Below are positions 43,546 through 52,375 of a stretch of 64,000 bases of DNA, in pieces; position 1 is the first letter of the stretch, and the number at the start of each line of letters is the position of its first letter. Position numbers and translations under genes: made by a program. Under the pieces are notes generated by a model. It made no database searches and was not told where the DNA came from. It was given only the letters and a program-made list of their open reading frames with translations. This stretch comes from Luteipulveratus flavus (GTDB lineage Bacteria; Actinomycetota; Actinomycetes; Actinomycetales; Dermatophilaceae), in the NCBI RefSeq assembly GCF_029080175.1, contig NZ_JARFJC010000013.1. The stretch is one strand, 5' to 3'.

Positions 43546-44327
43546 CCACGACCACCCCCACCACGGGCGCGGCGACCGGCACCACAGGTGGTCCGGCCGT
43601 CGCGCTCCGCGACGTGTCGAAGCGGTACGCGGGAGAGCGCGGCGTCCTCGCGCTCGACGGCATCTCACTCGACGCGGCACCCGGCGAGTTCGTGTGCCTC
43701 GTCGGAGCGTCCGGGTGCGGCAAGTCGACGCTCCTCAACCTGGTCTCCGGCCTCGACCGGCCCACCTCCGGAACCGTGACGGTGCAGGGCGATCCGGCCT
43801 TCATGTTCCAGGAGCACGCTCTCTTTCCCTGGCTCTCAGCACTGGACAACGTCGCGATGCCGTTGCGCCTCGACGGAGTCGGCCGACGCGAGCGCACCCT
43901 GCGAGCGCGCGAGCACCTGGCTGCGGTTCACCTGGAGGAGTTCGCCGATCGTCGTCCGCACGAGCTGTCCGGCGGGATGCGCCAGCGGGTCGCTCTCGCC
44001 CGTACGCTCGCGACGAAGGCGCCGGTCCTGCTGATGGACGAGCCGTTCGGTGCGCTCGACGCGATGACCCGCGACCTGCTGCACGACGAGCTGGAGTCCA
44101 TCTGGCGCGAACGCCGCCTGACGGTTCTGTTCGTCACCCACAACGTGCGCGAGGCCGTCCGACTCGGCGACCGCGTCGTGCTGCTGACCAGCCGTCCCGG
44201 GCGGGTCGCCGCTCAGTACCCGGTCGAGATCGCGCGGCCGCGCCGCATCGAGGATCCCGACGTCGCGGCGCTCGCCGGCGAGATCACCGCCGAGCTGCGC
44301 CAGGAGGTGGCCCGCCATGGCCGTTGA
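43542..44327 (+). CDS. Sulfonate/nitrate-type ABC transporter ATPase, SsuB-like
   Basis: A 261-residue ATPase with Walker A GASGCGKS (55-62), signature LSGGMRQR, Walker B VLLMDEPFGALDAMTRD and VTHNVREA, the form typical of SsuB/TauB/NrtD. A short Thr-rich leader precedes the domain. It overlaps the permease gene by 11 bases, so translation is coupled. Confidence 0.93.
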   Translation: MTTTTPTTGAATGTTGGPAVALRDVSKRYAGERGVLALDGISLDAAPGEFVCLVGASGCGKSTLLNLVSGLDRPTSGTVTVQGDPAFMFQEHALFPWLSALDNVAMPLRLDGVGRRERTLRAREHLAAVHLEEFADRRPHELSGGMRQRVALARTLATKAPVLLMDEPFGALDAMTRDLLHDELESIWRERRLTVLFVTHNVREAVRLGDRVVLLTSRPGRVAAQYPVEIARPRRIEDPDVAALAGEITAELRQEVARHGR

Positions 44328-45204
44328 CACCGAGGCCGACCTGCGCCGGCAGGAGCTGCGCGGACTGGACCGGCTGGACTCGACCCGTACTCGCCGACCG
44401 CTCGTCCGCCGACTCTGGGACGCGACCTGGCCCAAGGTGGCGGCGCTCGCTCTCGCGCTCGCGGGCTGGCAGGCACTCGCCGCCACGGGCTGGAAGGCCG
44501 AGGCCGGCTTCGGCGGACCCGGTCCGGTGCTGCGGGAGCTGTGGGCCGCGCTCACCGACGAGTACGCCGGCAACGGGCTGCCGACCGTCTGGGACGCCAT
44601 CCGCGTCACCATGACCCGGGGGGTCGTCGGCTTCCTCCTCGCGACCGTCGTCGGGCTGCTGCTCGGCGTGGCCGTGTCGCAGTCGAAGATCCTGCGCGCC
44701 GCGATCGGGTCGCTCATCACCGGGCTGCAGACCATGCCGTCGATCGCGTGGTTCCCCCTCGCACTGCTGCTCTTCGGGATCGACGAGTCGGCGATCGTCT
44801 TCGTGATCCTGATCGGGTCGGTGCCCTCCATCGCCAACGGCGCCATCAGCGGTGTCGACTACGTGCCACCGCTGCTGGTGCGTGCGGGCCGAAACCTCGG
44901 CGCCGGCCGGGTCGGGCTCTACCGCCACGTCATCGTGCCGGCAGCGCTGCCGAGCATCGTCTCCGGCCTGAAACAGGGGTGGGCCTTCTCCTGGAGGTCT
45001 CTCCTGGCCGGCGAGCTGCTCGTCGCGATCGCGAACCGGCCCTCGCTCGGGCAGTTCCTGCAGGCGAGCCGCGAGACGAGCGACACGAACTACATGATCG
45101 CGCTGATGATCATCGTCCTGGCCATCGGCATCGTGGTCGACGTGGTGTTCAACGCGTTCGACAACCGCCTGCGCCGGCGCCGTGGTGTGGCGCCGCAGCC
45201 CTGA
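44317..45204 (+). CDS. Sulfonate/nitrate-type ABC transporter permease, SsuC-like
   Basis: A 295-residue membrane protein with about six TM helices and the EAA loop VRAGRNLGAGRVGLYRHVIV followed by PAALPSIVSGLKQGW, typical of the SsuC/TauC/NrtB family. A basic cytoplasmic tail ends the protein. It completes the three-gene importer. Confidence 0.93.
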   Translation: MAVDTEADLRRQELRGLDRLDSTRTRRPLVRRLWDATWPKVAALALALAGWQALAATGWKAEAGFGGPGPVLRELWAALTDEYAGNGLPTVWDAIRVTMTRGVVGFLLATVVGLLLGVAVSQSKILRAAIGSLITGLQTMPSIAWFPLALLLFGIDESAIVFVILIGSVPSIANGAISGVDYVPPLLVRAGRNLGAGRVGLYRHVIVPAALPSIVSGLKQGWAFSWRSLLAGELLVAIANRPSLGQFLQASRETSDTNYMIALMIIVLAIGIVVDVVFNAFDNRLRRRRGVAPQP

Positions 45205-45214
45205 GGCCGGCCGA

Positions 45215-46942
45215 TCACTTGGTGGCGATGACGTCCCGCAGACCGGCGCGCGTCTCGGGCGCCTCCTGCCGCGCGGCGTCGGAGGCCTCGTCGGTGTCCA
45301 GCTCCTGGGAGGCCCGCTCGGCGCGGACCCGCTCGACGTAGGCGTCGATCTCCTCGCGCACCTTGGCGTCGTCCCACCCGAGCACACCGGCCATGATCGC
45401 GGCGGTCTCCTCAGCCGCGTCGACCCCACGGTGCCTGGTCTCGATGGACATCCGAGTACGGCGGGCGAGGACGTCGGCGAGGTGCAGGGCGCCCTCGTGC
45501 GTGACGGCGTACTTCAGCTCGGCCCGCAGGTACTGCTCGGCGCTCTTCACCGGTTCCAGCATCGACGGGTCCTCCTCGGCGAGCGCGAGGACCTCGTGCA
45601 GCTGGGAGCCGTACCGGCCGAGGAGGTGCTCGATCCGCCACTCGGGCAGGCCGGTCTCCGCGGCGAGCTCGTGCTCGAGGTTGACCATCGCGGCGTAGCC
45701 GTCGGCTCCGATCAGCGGGACGTGCTCGGTGACGGAGTCCTTCAGCGGGCCGAGGTCCTGGGCGGCGGCGTCGACCGCGTCCTGCGCCATCACCCGGTAG
45801 GTCGTGTACTTGCCGCCGGCGATCGCGATGAGTCCCGGCGCCGGCCGGGCGACCGCGTGCTCGCGGGACAGCTGGCTGGTGTCCTCGCTCTCACCGGCGA
45901 GCAGAGGTCGGAGCCCGGCGTACACCCCGACGATGTCGTCGCGCGTCACCGGTACGGCGAGCACGGTGTTGACGTGCTCGAGGATGTAGTCGATGTCGTG
46001 GGCCGTCGCCGCGGGATGCGCCAGGTCGTGCGTCCAGTCGGTGTCGGTGGTCCCGATGATCCAGTGCTGGTACCACGGGATGACGAACAGCACCGACTTC
46101 TCGGTGCGCAGGATGAGCCCGACCTCGCCGGCGATCCGGTCGCGCGGCACGAGGATGTGCACGCCCTTGCTCGCGCGGACCCGGAAGCGCCCTCGTCCGC
46201 CGGCCATCTTCTGCACGTCGTCGGTCCACACGCCCGTGGCGTTGACGACGACCCTGGCTCGTACGGTCGCCCGCTCGTCGGTCTCGACGTCGCGCACGAC
46301 CACCCCGGTGACCCGGTCGGCCTCCTTGATGATCTCCACGACCTCGGTGGAGGAGCGGACCACGGCGCCGTAGTGCGCTGCCGTGCGGGCGACCGTCATG
46401 GTGTGGCGCGCGTCGTCGGCCTGCGCGTCGTAGTAGCGCACCGCCCCGACGAGGGCGTCGGACTTCAGCCCCGGGAAGAGCTTGAGCGCGCCGCCGCGGG
46501 TGAGGTGCTTCTGCCGGGGTACCGAGCGTGCGCCGCCCATCTGGTCGTACATCGCCAGCCCGGTTGCGACGTACGGTCGCTCCCAGCCGCGGTGGCTCAG
46601 CGGGTACAGGAAGGGAACCGGATGCACCAGGTGCGGCGCGATCCGGGTGAGCATCAGCTCGCGCTCCTTGAGCGCCTCGGCGACGAGCGAGAAGTTCAGC
46701 TGCTCGAGGTAGCGGAGGCCGCCGTGGAACAGCTTGGACGACCGCGAGGACGTCCCGCTCGCGAAGTCGCGCGCCTCGACCAGCCCGGTGCGGAGCCCGC
46801 GGGTCGCGGCGTCGAGGGCGGTGCCGGCGCCGGTCACCCCACCACCGATCACCAGCACGTCGAACTCGCGCTCGGTGAGCTCCTGCCAGGCGCGCTCGCG
46901 CTCGGACGGCCCGAGCGTGGCGCTGAAGGGCTGCATGACCAT
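45215..46942 (-). CDS. glpD: Aerobic glycerol-3-phosphate dehydrogenase
   Basis: A 575-residue FAD-dependent enzyme that oxidises glycerol-3-phosphate to dihydroxyacetone phosphate at the membrane, passing electrons to quinone. FAD-binding FDVLVIGGGVTGAGTALDAA, the signature GTSSRSSKLFHGGLRYLEQL and AIAGGKYTTYRVMAQDAVDA are present, and a C-terminal DAO_C domain follows. AGAGGAA before ATG 46942 sets the start. It is divergent from glpF-glpK, its pathway partners. Confidence 0.95.
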   Translation of the reverse strand: MVMQPFSATLGPSERERAWQELTEREFDVLVIGGGVTGAGTALDAATRGLRTGLVEARDFASGTSSRSSKLFHGGLRYLEQLNFSLVAEALKERELMLTRIAPHLVHPVPFLYPLSHRGWERPYVATGLAMYDQMGGARSVPRQKHLTRGGALKLFPGLKSDALVGAVRYYDAQADDARHTMTVARTAAHYGAVVRSSTEVVEIIKEADRVTGVVVRDVETDERATVRARVVVNATGVWTDDVQKMAGGRGRFRVRASKGVHILVPRDRIAGEVGLILRTEKSVLFVIPWYQHWIIGTTDTDWTHDLAHPAATAHDIDYILEHVNTVLAVPVTRDDIVGVYAGLRPLLAGESEDTSQLSREHAVARPAPGLIAIAGGKYTTYRVMAQDAVDAAAQDLGPLKDSVTEHVPLIGADGYAAMVNLEHELAAETGLPEWRIEHLLGRYGSQLHEVLALAEEDPSMLEPVKSAEQYLRAELKYAVTHEGALHLADVLARRTRMSIETRHRGVDAAEETAAIMAGVLGWDDAKVREEIDAYVERVRAERASQELDTDEASDAARQEAPETRAGLRDVIATK

Positions 46943-46972
46943 GGCGATTCCTCTCGGTCCGACGTGGTTGCG

Positions 46973-47033
46973 CCAAACGTTACGCCCCGTCCTGCTCCCA
47001 CCGCTCGCCGCATTCACCGGGGGAACGTTTTGG
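46973..47033. promoter_or_regulatory. Paired AACGTT-centred boxes in the glpD-glpF divergent region
   Basis: CCAAACGTTA at 46973-46982 and AACGTTTTGG at 47024-47033 are near-inverted copies about 40 bases apart, each centred on the palindrome AACGTT. They lie between the divergent glpD and glpF starts, where a GylR/GlpR-type regulator would act. This is inference from position and symmetry only. Confidence 0.5.
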
Positions 47034-47148
47034 GTGAACCCGTGGACGTGCGTCCGGTCGGAGCGGTAGGACTGGCAGCACGCTGAGCACGACGGAGTGG
47101 GCAGCACCGGTCCGGCGCGGCCACCCGTCTCGTCTGAGAGGCACGGTC

Positions 47149-47991
47149 ATGAGTCTTGGATCCGTTTTCGTGAGCGAGGTGATAGGCACCGGGCTCCTGA
47201 CCCTGCTGGGCTGTGGTGTCGTCGCCAACGCCGTCCTACCGAGGAACAACGGTCACGAGGGTGGCTTCCTCATGATCAACTTCGGCTGGGGAATCGCCGT
47301 GTTCGCGGGCGTCTTCGCCGCGTACAAGTCCGGCGCCCACCTCAATCCGGCGGTGACACTCGGCCTGCTGGCCAACGACGCCGGTACGTACGCCAAGGGC
47401 GTCGACATCACCGTGGGCTCCACGCTGACCTACCTCGCCGGCGAGTTCGTCGGAGCCTTTCTCGGGGCGCTGCTGTGCTGGGCGGCGTACAAGCGTCAGT
47501 TCGACGAGCGTCTGGTCGATGACGCGGTGCCGGTCGAGGCAGCCGCCCGCAGCGCGCGGACCGATGGCCGGCTGGTGAGCGACGGCGAAGACCAGGCCCT
47601 GGTCGACGAGCCTCAGGTGGAGACCACCCCCGGTGCACCGTCCCTCGGGGTCTTCTCGACCGGAGCGCAGATCCGCAGCACGCCGTGGAACCTCGTGACC
47701 GAGATCATCGGCACGTTCGTCCTGGTCTTCGTCATCATCTGCTTCGGCAAGACGCCCTCCGGCCTCGGCCCGCTGGCCGTCGCCCTCCTGGTCGTCGGCA
47801 TCGGCGCGAGCCTCGGTGGTCCGACGGGCTACGCCATCAACCCGGCGCGTGACCTCGGCCCGCGCATCGCGCACGCACTCCTCCCCATCCCGCACAAGGA
47901 CAACAACGACTGGGGCTACTCCTGGATCCCGGTCGTGGGCCCGATCATCGGGGGTGTGCTCGCAGGACTCGTCGCCAACATGTACATCTGA
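47149..47991 (+). CDS. glpF: Glycerol facilitator (MIP family aquaglyceroporin)
   Basis: A 280-residue channel with six TM helices and the two pore half-loops HLNPAVTLG and NPARDLGPR; the Asp after the second NPA is the usual aquaglyceroporin marker. Between the two repeats is a charged extra-membrane loop of about 50 residues (near 125-170) that is longer than in E. coli GlpF. It lets glycerol in for the kinase encoded next, 34 bases downstream. Confidence 0.93.
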   Translation: MSLGSVFVSEVIGTGLLTLLGCGVVANAVLPRNNGHEGGFLMINFGWGIAVFAGVFAAYKSGAHLNPAVTLGLLANDAGTYAKGVDITVGSTLTYLAGEFVGAFLGALLCWAAYKRQFDERLVDDAVPVEAAARSARTDGRLVSDGEDQALVDEPQVETTPGAPSLGVFSTGAQIRSTPWNLVTEIIGTFVLVFVIICFGKTPSGLGPLAVALLVVGIGASLGGPTGYAINPARDLGPRIAHALLPIPHKDNNDWGYSWIPVVGPIIGGVLAGLVANMYI

Positions 47992-48025
47992 TCCACGAAA
48001 GCTGCTGAAGGACAAAGGAACTGAC

Positions 48026-49537
48026 ATGAGCAAGTACATCGCAGCGATCGATCAGGGCACCACGAGCACGCGGTGCATGATCTTCGATCAGTCGGGTGCG
48101 GTCGCGTCCGTCGCCCAGATGGAGCACGAGCAGATCTTCCCGAAGGCCGGGTGGGTCGAGCACAACCCCACCGAGGTCTGGGACAACACCCGCAAGGTGA
48201 CGGCCGAAGCCCTCGCGCAGAAGGACCTCAAGGCGAGCGACATCGCCGCCGTCGGCATCACCAACCAGCGCGAGACCGCGGTGGTCTGGGACAAGACGAC
48301 GGGCAAGCCGGTCTACAACGCGATCGTCTGGCAGGACACCCGCACCGACCAGATCGTCGAGGAGCTCGGCGGCTCGGAGGGAGCGGAGAAGTACAAGGCC
48401 AAGGTCGGCCTGCCGCTGGCCACGTACTTCTCCGGCCCGAAGGTCACCTGGATCCTGGACAACGTCGACGGTGCCCGGGAGAAGGCCGAGAAGGGCGACC
48501 TGCTCTTCGGCAACATGGACACCTGGGTGCTGTGGAACATGACCGGCGGCACCGACGGCGGTGTCCACGTCACCGACGTGACCAACGCCTCGCGCACGAT
48601 GCTGATGGACCTTGACACCCTGAAGTGGGACGAGTCCATCGCGGCCGACATGAAGATCCCCATGTCGATGCTGCCGGAGATCCGCTCCTCCTCGGAGGAG
48701 TACGGCAAGGTCCGCGAGCGCGGCGTCCTCGCGGGCGTCCCGATCGCCGGCATCCTCGGCGACCAGCAGGCCGCGACGTTCGGACAGGTGTGCTTCGAGA
48801 CCGGCACGGCGAAGAACACCTACGGCACGGGCAACTTCCTCCTGCTCAACACGGGCGAGGAGAAGGTCATGTCCAAGAACGGCCTGCTGACGACGGTCTG
48901 CTACAAGATCGGCGACAACAAGCCGGTCTACGCCCTCGAGGGCTCGATCGCCGTGACCGGGTCGCTCGTGCAGTGGTTGCGCGACAACCTCGGCCTGATC
49001 AAGAACGCCCCGGAGGTCGAGGACCTGGCCAAGCAGGTCGAGGACAACGGGGACGTCTACGTCGTCCCGGCGTTCTCCGGCCTGTTCGCCCCGCACTGGC
49101 GTTCTGACGCCCGCGGCGTGATCGTCGGCCTCACCCGGTACGCCACCAAGAACCACATCGCCCGGGCGGCGCTCGAGGCCGTGGCGTACCAGAGCAAGGA
49201 GGTCGTCGACGCGATGAACGCCGACTCCGGTGTCGACCTCACCGAGCTGAAGGTCGACGGCGGCATGGTCGGCAACGACACCCTGATGCAGTTCCAGGCG
49301 GATATCCTGGACGTCCCCGTGATCCGGCCGAAGATCACCGAGACGACGGCGCTCGGGGCGGCGTACGCCGCGGGCCTCGCGGTCGGGTTCTGGAAGGACG
49401 AGGACGAGCTGCGCAAGCACTGGGCCGAGGACAAGCGGTGGGAGCCGCAGATGGACGCCAAGGACCGCGACGCGGGCTACGCGAAGTGGAACAAGGCGGT
49501 CAAGCGCACCCTGGACTGGACCAAGGGCGACGCCTGA
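48026..49537 (+). CDS. glpK: Glycerol kinase
   Basis: A 503-residue FGGY kinase making sn-glycerol-3-phosphate. It starts YIAAIDQGTTSTRCMIFD (phosphate-1 motif), has the glycerol-binding region NQRETAVVWDKTTGKP and WQDTRTD, AGILGDQQAATFGQ, and the C-terminal signature DGGMVGNDTLMQFQADILD. AAAGGAA precedes ATG 48026. With glpF and glpD it gives full glycerol uptake and oxidation. Confidence 0.96.
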   Translation: MSKYIAAIDQGTTSTRCMIFDQSGAVASVAQMEHEQIFPKAGWVEHNPTEVWDNTRKVTAEALAQKDLKASDIAAVGITNQRETAVVWDKTTGKPVYNAIVWQDTRTDQIVEELGGSEGAEKYKAKVGLPLATYFSGPKVTWILDNVDGAREKAEKGDLLFGNMDTWVLWNMTGGTDGGVHVTDVTNASRTMLMDLDTLKWDESIAADMKIPMSMLPEIRSSSEEYGKVRERGVLAGVPIAGILGDQQAATFGQVCFETGTAKNTYGTGNFLLLNTGEEKVMSKNGLLTTVCYKIGDNKPVYALEGSIAVTGSLVQWLRDNLGLIKNAPEVEDLAKQVEDNGDVYVVPAFSGLFAPHWRSDARGVIVGLTRYATKNHIARAALEAVAYQSKEVVDAMNADSGVDLTELKVDGGMVGNDTLMQFQADILDVPVIRPKITETTALGAAYAAGLAVGFWKDEDELRKHWAEDKRWEPQMDAKDRDAGYAKWNKAVKRTLDWTKGDA

Positions 49538-49552
49538 CGGACCGGCGCACGA

Positions 49553-49586
49553 CGAAGGCCGGCACCCGATCGGGTGCCGGCCTTCG
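49553..49586. terminator. Perfect palindromic terminator after glpK
   Basis: CGAAGGCCGGCACCCGAT is followed immediately by its exact reverse complement (overlapping at the centre), giving a 34-base palindrome 15 bases after the glpK stop and 32 bases from the convergent gene's stop. Confidence 0.9.
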
Positions 49587-49618
49587 GCATGTGCGCGGCC
49601 TCCCGAGACCGTCGGTGG

Positions 49619-50464
49619 TCAGCTGATGGTGACGGTGCGGGTCGCCGTCGCGGTGGTCGGACCGTTGTCGCCGCAGTAGCCGACCGTGAAGGTGATCGTG
49701 TAGGTGCCGGGCCCCGCGTACATGTTGGTGCCGTGCGGGAACGCGCCACTCATCGGCTCGGTCGGCGCAGCGCTGTCGCACGTGGCGGCCCCGCCGTCGG
49801 ACCCGACCTGTTGGCCGTCGCCGAACGTGATCCGCGTGTAGGTCGGGTCGACACCGCCCGCCGTCGACGGGTGGACGTAGCCGCGGTAGGTGAAGGAGAC
49901 CGCGACCTGGGGGCTCTCGACCGACACCGACGGCACGATCGACAGGCGCGCCGGCTCGGGCGCCGGTACCTGTGTCGTGGAGGAGCTGGTCGTCGGCTCG
50001 GAGGTGGCGCTGGTCGCCTGGCTGCTGGGTGGGACGCTCGTCGCGTGCCGGCTCGCCTCGCTGCTCCGGGTCGGCGGGACGTACCGCGTGCGGGTCCGCG
50101 TCCCGGTGCCGGCCGGGGGGAGCGAGCGCGTGATCGACGCCGGCTCCGAGGCGGACGTGGTGCTGGGCGCACTGGTGGCCGCCGTCGTGGCGGTCGAGGG
50201 GCGCAGAGACAGCGAGGGCTCGGCGGCGACAGTGGCGCGGCGGTCGACGCCGCCGGTCACCACGAGGGTGCCGACGACCAGCGCCGCCGCGGCCAGGCCG
50301 CCACCGGCGATCGCCAGCGTGCGCCACTGACGTGGCCCCTCGGGTCGGCCGCTCAGCAGCCGGCGTACGTCCTGCTCGCGTCGGTGCTCCAGGTCCTGCG
50401 GGGTGACCTGCGCGGCACGGGCCTCGAAGGCGTCGCGCAGCAGCTGTTCCAGGTCGGTACTCAC
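49619..50464 (-). CDS. Membrane protein with PKD-like extracellular domain; anti-sigma-type paralog 1
   Basis: A 281-residue protein from GTG 50464. The N-terminal ~40 residues (LEQLLRDAFEARAAQVTPQD) are cytoplasmic and closely match the paralog at 50655-51608. One TM helix follows (TLAIAGGGLAAAALVVGTLV), then a Ser/Thr/Pro-rich spacer and a C-terminal immunoglobulin-like region with VAVSFTYRGYVHPST and PGTYTITFTVGYCGDNGP, resembling a PKD fold. No HxxxCxxC zinc motif of classic anti-sigma factors is seen. Probably co-regulated with the sigma factor upstream. Confidence 0.8.
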   Translation of the reverse strand: MSTDLEQLLRDAFEARAAQVTPQDLEHRREQDVRRLLSGRPEGPRQWRTLAIAGGGLAAAALVVGTLVVTGGVDRRATVAAEPSLSLRPSTATTAATSAPSTTSASEPASITRSLPPAGTGTRTRTRYVPPTRSSEASRHATSVPPSSQATSATSEPTTSSSTTQVPAPEPARLSIVPSVSVESPQVAVSFTYRGYVHPSTAGGVDPTYTRITFGDGQQVGSDGGAATCDSAAPTEPMSGAFPHGTNMYAGPGTYTITFTVGYCGDNGPTTATATRTVTIS

Positions 50465-50499
50465 GCTGTCCTCATGATCGGGTACATCGGTCGTACCTC

Positions 50500-50531
50500 C
50501 TGGCGGCTTCGCCCCTCCTCGAAGCCGCCAG
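50500..50531. terminator. Hairpin between the two sigma-associated paralogs
   Basis: TGGCGGCTTC pairs exactly with GAAGCCGCCA across a 10-base loop, extended by one C-G. It lies in the 190-bp gap, 36 bases upstream of the GTG of paralog 1 on the minus strand. It could end the sigma-paralog-2 transcript or attenuate paralog 1. Confidence 0.55.
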
Positions 50532-50654
50532 ACAGGTACACATCGAGAGCGCTCGCGGCGCTCCCACGGTTAAGGACGCACATCCACAGGCGAGGTTGTC
50601 GCCGGGCGACGGCATCTTCGGAGCGACCCGGTGACGTCCCTCACACGCGGACGG

Positions 50655-51608
50655 TCAGGAGCCGGGAGTGCTCGCGCCGTCAGCGCTGCCCGGCCCGTCG
50701 GTCGCCGTGGAGTCGCCGGAGCCGGACCCCGGCGGCACGGCGGACGGCGAGCTGCCGCTCGTCGGCGACGCGGTGGAGGTGGGCTGGTCGGTGGTGTCGA
50801 CGAAGAGCGAGAAGAGCCCGGCCTCCGACGTGCTGTCCACCGCGGTCGGGACGGAGGCGGCCATGGTGCTGGAGGGCGAGTGGTACCCACCCGCGTCCCG
50901 CGGCCAGCCGCCGAGCGCGGTGTTGTTGTCCAGGTAGCGCGTCAGCTGCATGGCGTTGCTGACGCGGATCTGGACGTAGCCGCTTGAGCGGCGCACCACG
51001 ACGTACGTCAGGTCGGGTGGCATCGGGATGCTGGACATCTCGCCCTGGGCGACGAACTCGGACGGCACCGCCAACGGACCCGAGACGGAGCCGGGCGCTG
51101 CCGTGGACGCCACCGTCGGCTGCTCGGCGGTCGGCCGGCTCGTGCCCGTGATCGAGGACGCGGACGTCGGCGGCGGCACGCTCGCCTCGCGGGTGGGACC
51201 GGTCGAGATCGCGGCGGACCGGGTCGGCTGCGGACGCGACGGACCACCGACGCTGGTGGCCGTCCGTGACGGGGTGGCCGGGGCGGTCCGCGGCGCGGAG
51301 CTCTGGCTCGACGGCAGCTGCGGCAGGCCGATCTCGTTGGAGGAGGAGCTCGTGGACGGCTCGCCTGCGAGCTGCGCGGTGCTGTCCGGCTCGTGCGTGA
51401 CGACGACCGCGCCGACGACCATGGCAGCGGCGGCGAGGCCGGCCGTCGCGACGTAAAGGCTCCGGCGCGTCGTGCGCTCAGGAGGCAGCGGGGCGGCGAG
51501 GACGCGGCGCAGGTCGCGCTCGCGGTCGGTGTCCAGGTCGTGGGGGGTGACGCGCGAGGCGCTCGCCTCGAAGGCGTCCCGCAGCAGCCGCTCGAGGTCC
51601 TCGCTCAT
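50655..51608 (-). CDS. Membrane protein, anti-sigma-type paralog 2
   Basis: A 317-residue protein from ATG 51608, overlapping the sigma-factor stop by four bases. Cytoplasmic LERLLRDAFEASASRVTPHD, a TM helix (YVATAGLAAAAMVVGAVVV) and a long Ser/Thr/Pro-rich, probably extracellular part containing TYVVVRRSSGYVQIRVSNAM. The coupling to an ECF sigma gene and the cytoplasmic head/TM/exterior design fit a membrane anti-sigma factor that lacks the zinc motif. Binding to the sigma factor is inferred. Confidence 0.8.
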   Translation of the reverse strand: MSEDLERLLRDAFEASASRVTPHDLDTDRERDLRRVLAAPLPPERTTRRSLYVATAGLAAAAMVVGAVVVTHEPDSTAQLAGEPSTSSSSNEIGLPQLPSSQSSAPRTAPATPSRTATSVGGPSRPQPTRSAAISTGPTREASVPPPTSASSITGTSRPTAEQPTVASTAAPGSVSGPLAVPSEFVAQGEMSSIPMPPDLTYVVVRRSSGYVQIRVSNAMQLTRYLDNNTALGGWPRDAGGYHSPSSTMAASVPTAVDSTSEAGLFSLFVDTTDQPTSTASPTSGSSPSAVPPGSGSGDSTATDGPGSADGASTPGS

Positions 51609-52177
51609 GAGCGCCCCTCCTGGAGGTACTGCTGCAGCGTCTTCATCGCCCGACTCGCCTGCGACTTCACGGTGCCGTTGCTGACGCCCATCGTCTCGGC
51701 GATCTCGGTCTCGGACAGGCCGGACCAGAACCGCAGGATGAGGACCTCACGCTGCCGCTCGGGCAGCCGGTTGACGGCCTGCAGGACCTCGCGGTGCTCC
51801 TCGCTCAGCATCAGCTCGGCGTCGGCGGCGGGGCCGATGTCGGGCTCGGCGACCCGCAGGTGCGCGCGGACCGTACGGCGGCGACGCAGCGCCGAGCGGG
51901 ACTGGTTGACGACGGCCTGGCGGATGTAACCGAGCGCGGCGCCCGGGTCGCGCAGCTGGTGCTGGCGCCGGTGCAGACCCAGGAACGCGTCCTGCACGAC
52001 GTCCTCGGCGGAGGCGAGGTCGTCCACCAGAAGGCGGGCCAGTCGAACCATCGAGAGGTGATGAGCGGCGTACAGCGCCGCGAGATCCACCTCGGACTCG
52101 GCCACCGAACGCGCTCCTGTCAGATCCACCAGACTCTCCCCGGACGGCCGGGGAGACGCCAACGCCAAGGTTGTCAT
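51605..52177 (-). CDS. ECF RNA polymerase sigma factor (SigE family)
   Basis: A 190-residue sigma-70 factor with region 2 (LYAAHHLSMVRLARLLVDDL ... AEDVVQDAFLGLHRR) and region 4 (LPERQREVLILRFWSGLSET, then EIAETMGVSNGTVKSQASRA). It has no regions 1 or 3. ATG 52177 follows AGGGGGG. The same transcript carries paralog 2, so a sigma/anti-sigma switch is likely. The candidate promoter upstream resembles an ECF type and may be autoregulated. Confidence 0.92.
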   Translation of the reverse strand: MTTLALASPRPSGESLVDLTGARSVAESEVDLAALYAAHHLSMVRLARLLVDDLASAEDVVQDAFLGLHRRQHQLRDPGAALGYIRQAVVNQSRSALRRRRTVRAHLRVAEPDIGPAADAELMLSEEHREVLQAVNRLPERQREVLILRFWSGLSETEIAETMGVSNGTVKSQASRAMKTLQQYLQEGRS

Positions 52178-52233
52178 GATCCGCCCCCCTGATGGGATGT
52201 CGCTCGCGTTCGTGATGGTCCCGTCATCAGCAC

Positions 52234-52260
52234 AGACGCCTGGACCGGACCGAGGTTGCA
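52234..52260 (-). promoter_or_regulatory. Candidate ECF-type promoter for the sigma gene
   Basis: On the minus strand TGCAACC (complement of 52254-52260) and CGTCT (complement of 52234-52238) are 15 bases apart, with the start codon about 57 bases further on. The AAC core at -35 and CGTC at -10 are typical of ECF promoters. Autoregulation is inference. Confidence 0.5.
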
Positions 52261-52309
52261 TCAGGGAAACAGGTCTTGACCGTTGCCTTACCTGTCACGT
52301 ACTGCGGTC

Positions 52310-52340
52310 GGCCCGGCGCTCCGCACAGGAGCGCCGGGCC
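52310..52340. terminator. Hairpin downstream of pckG
   Basis: GGCCCGGCGCTCC and its reverse complement GGAGCGCCGGGCC (13 bp) enclose GCACA. It lies 35 bases past the pckG stop on the minus strand. Confidence 0.8.
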
Positions 52341-52375
52341 GGTTACGTCGTTGTCCGTGAACGGACGAGGGGAGT

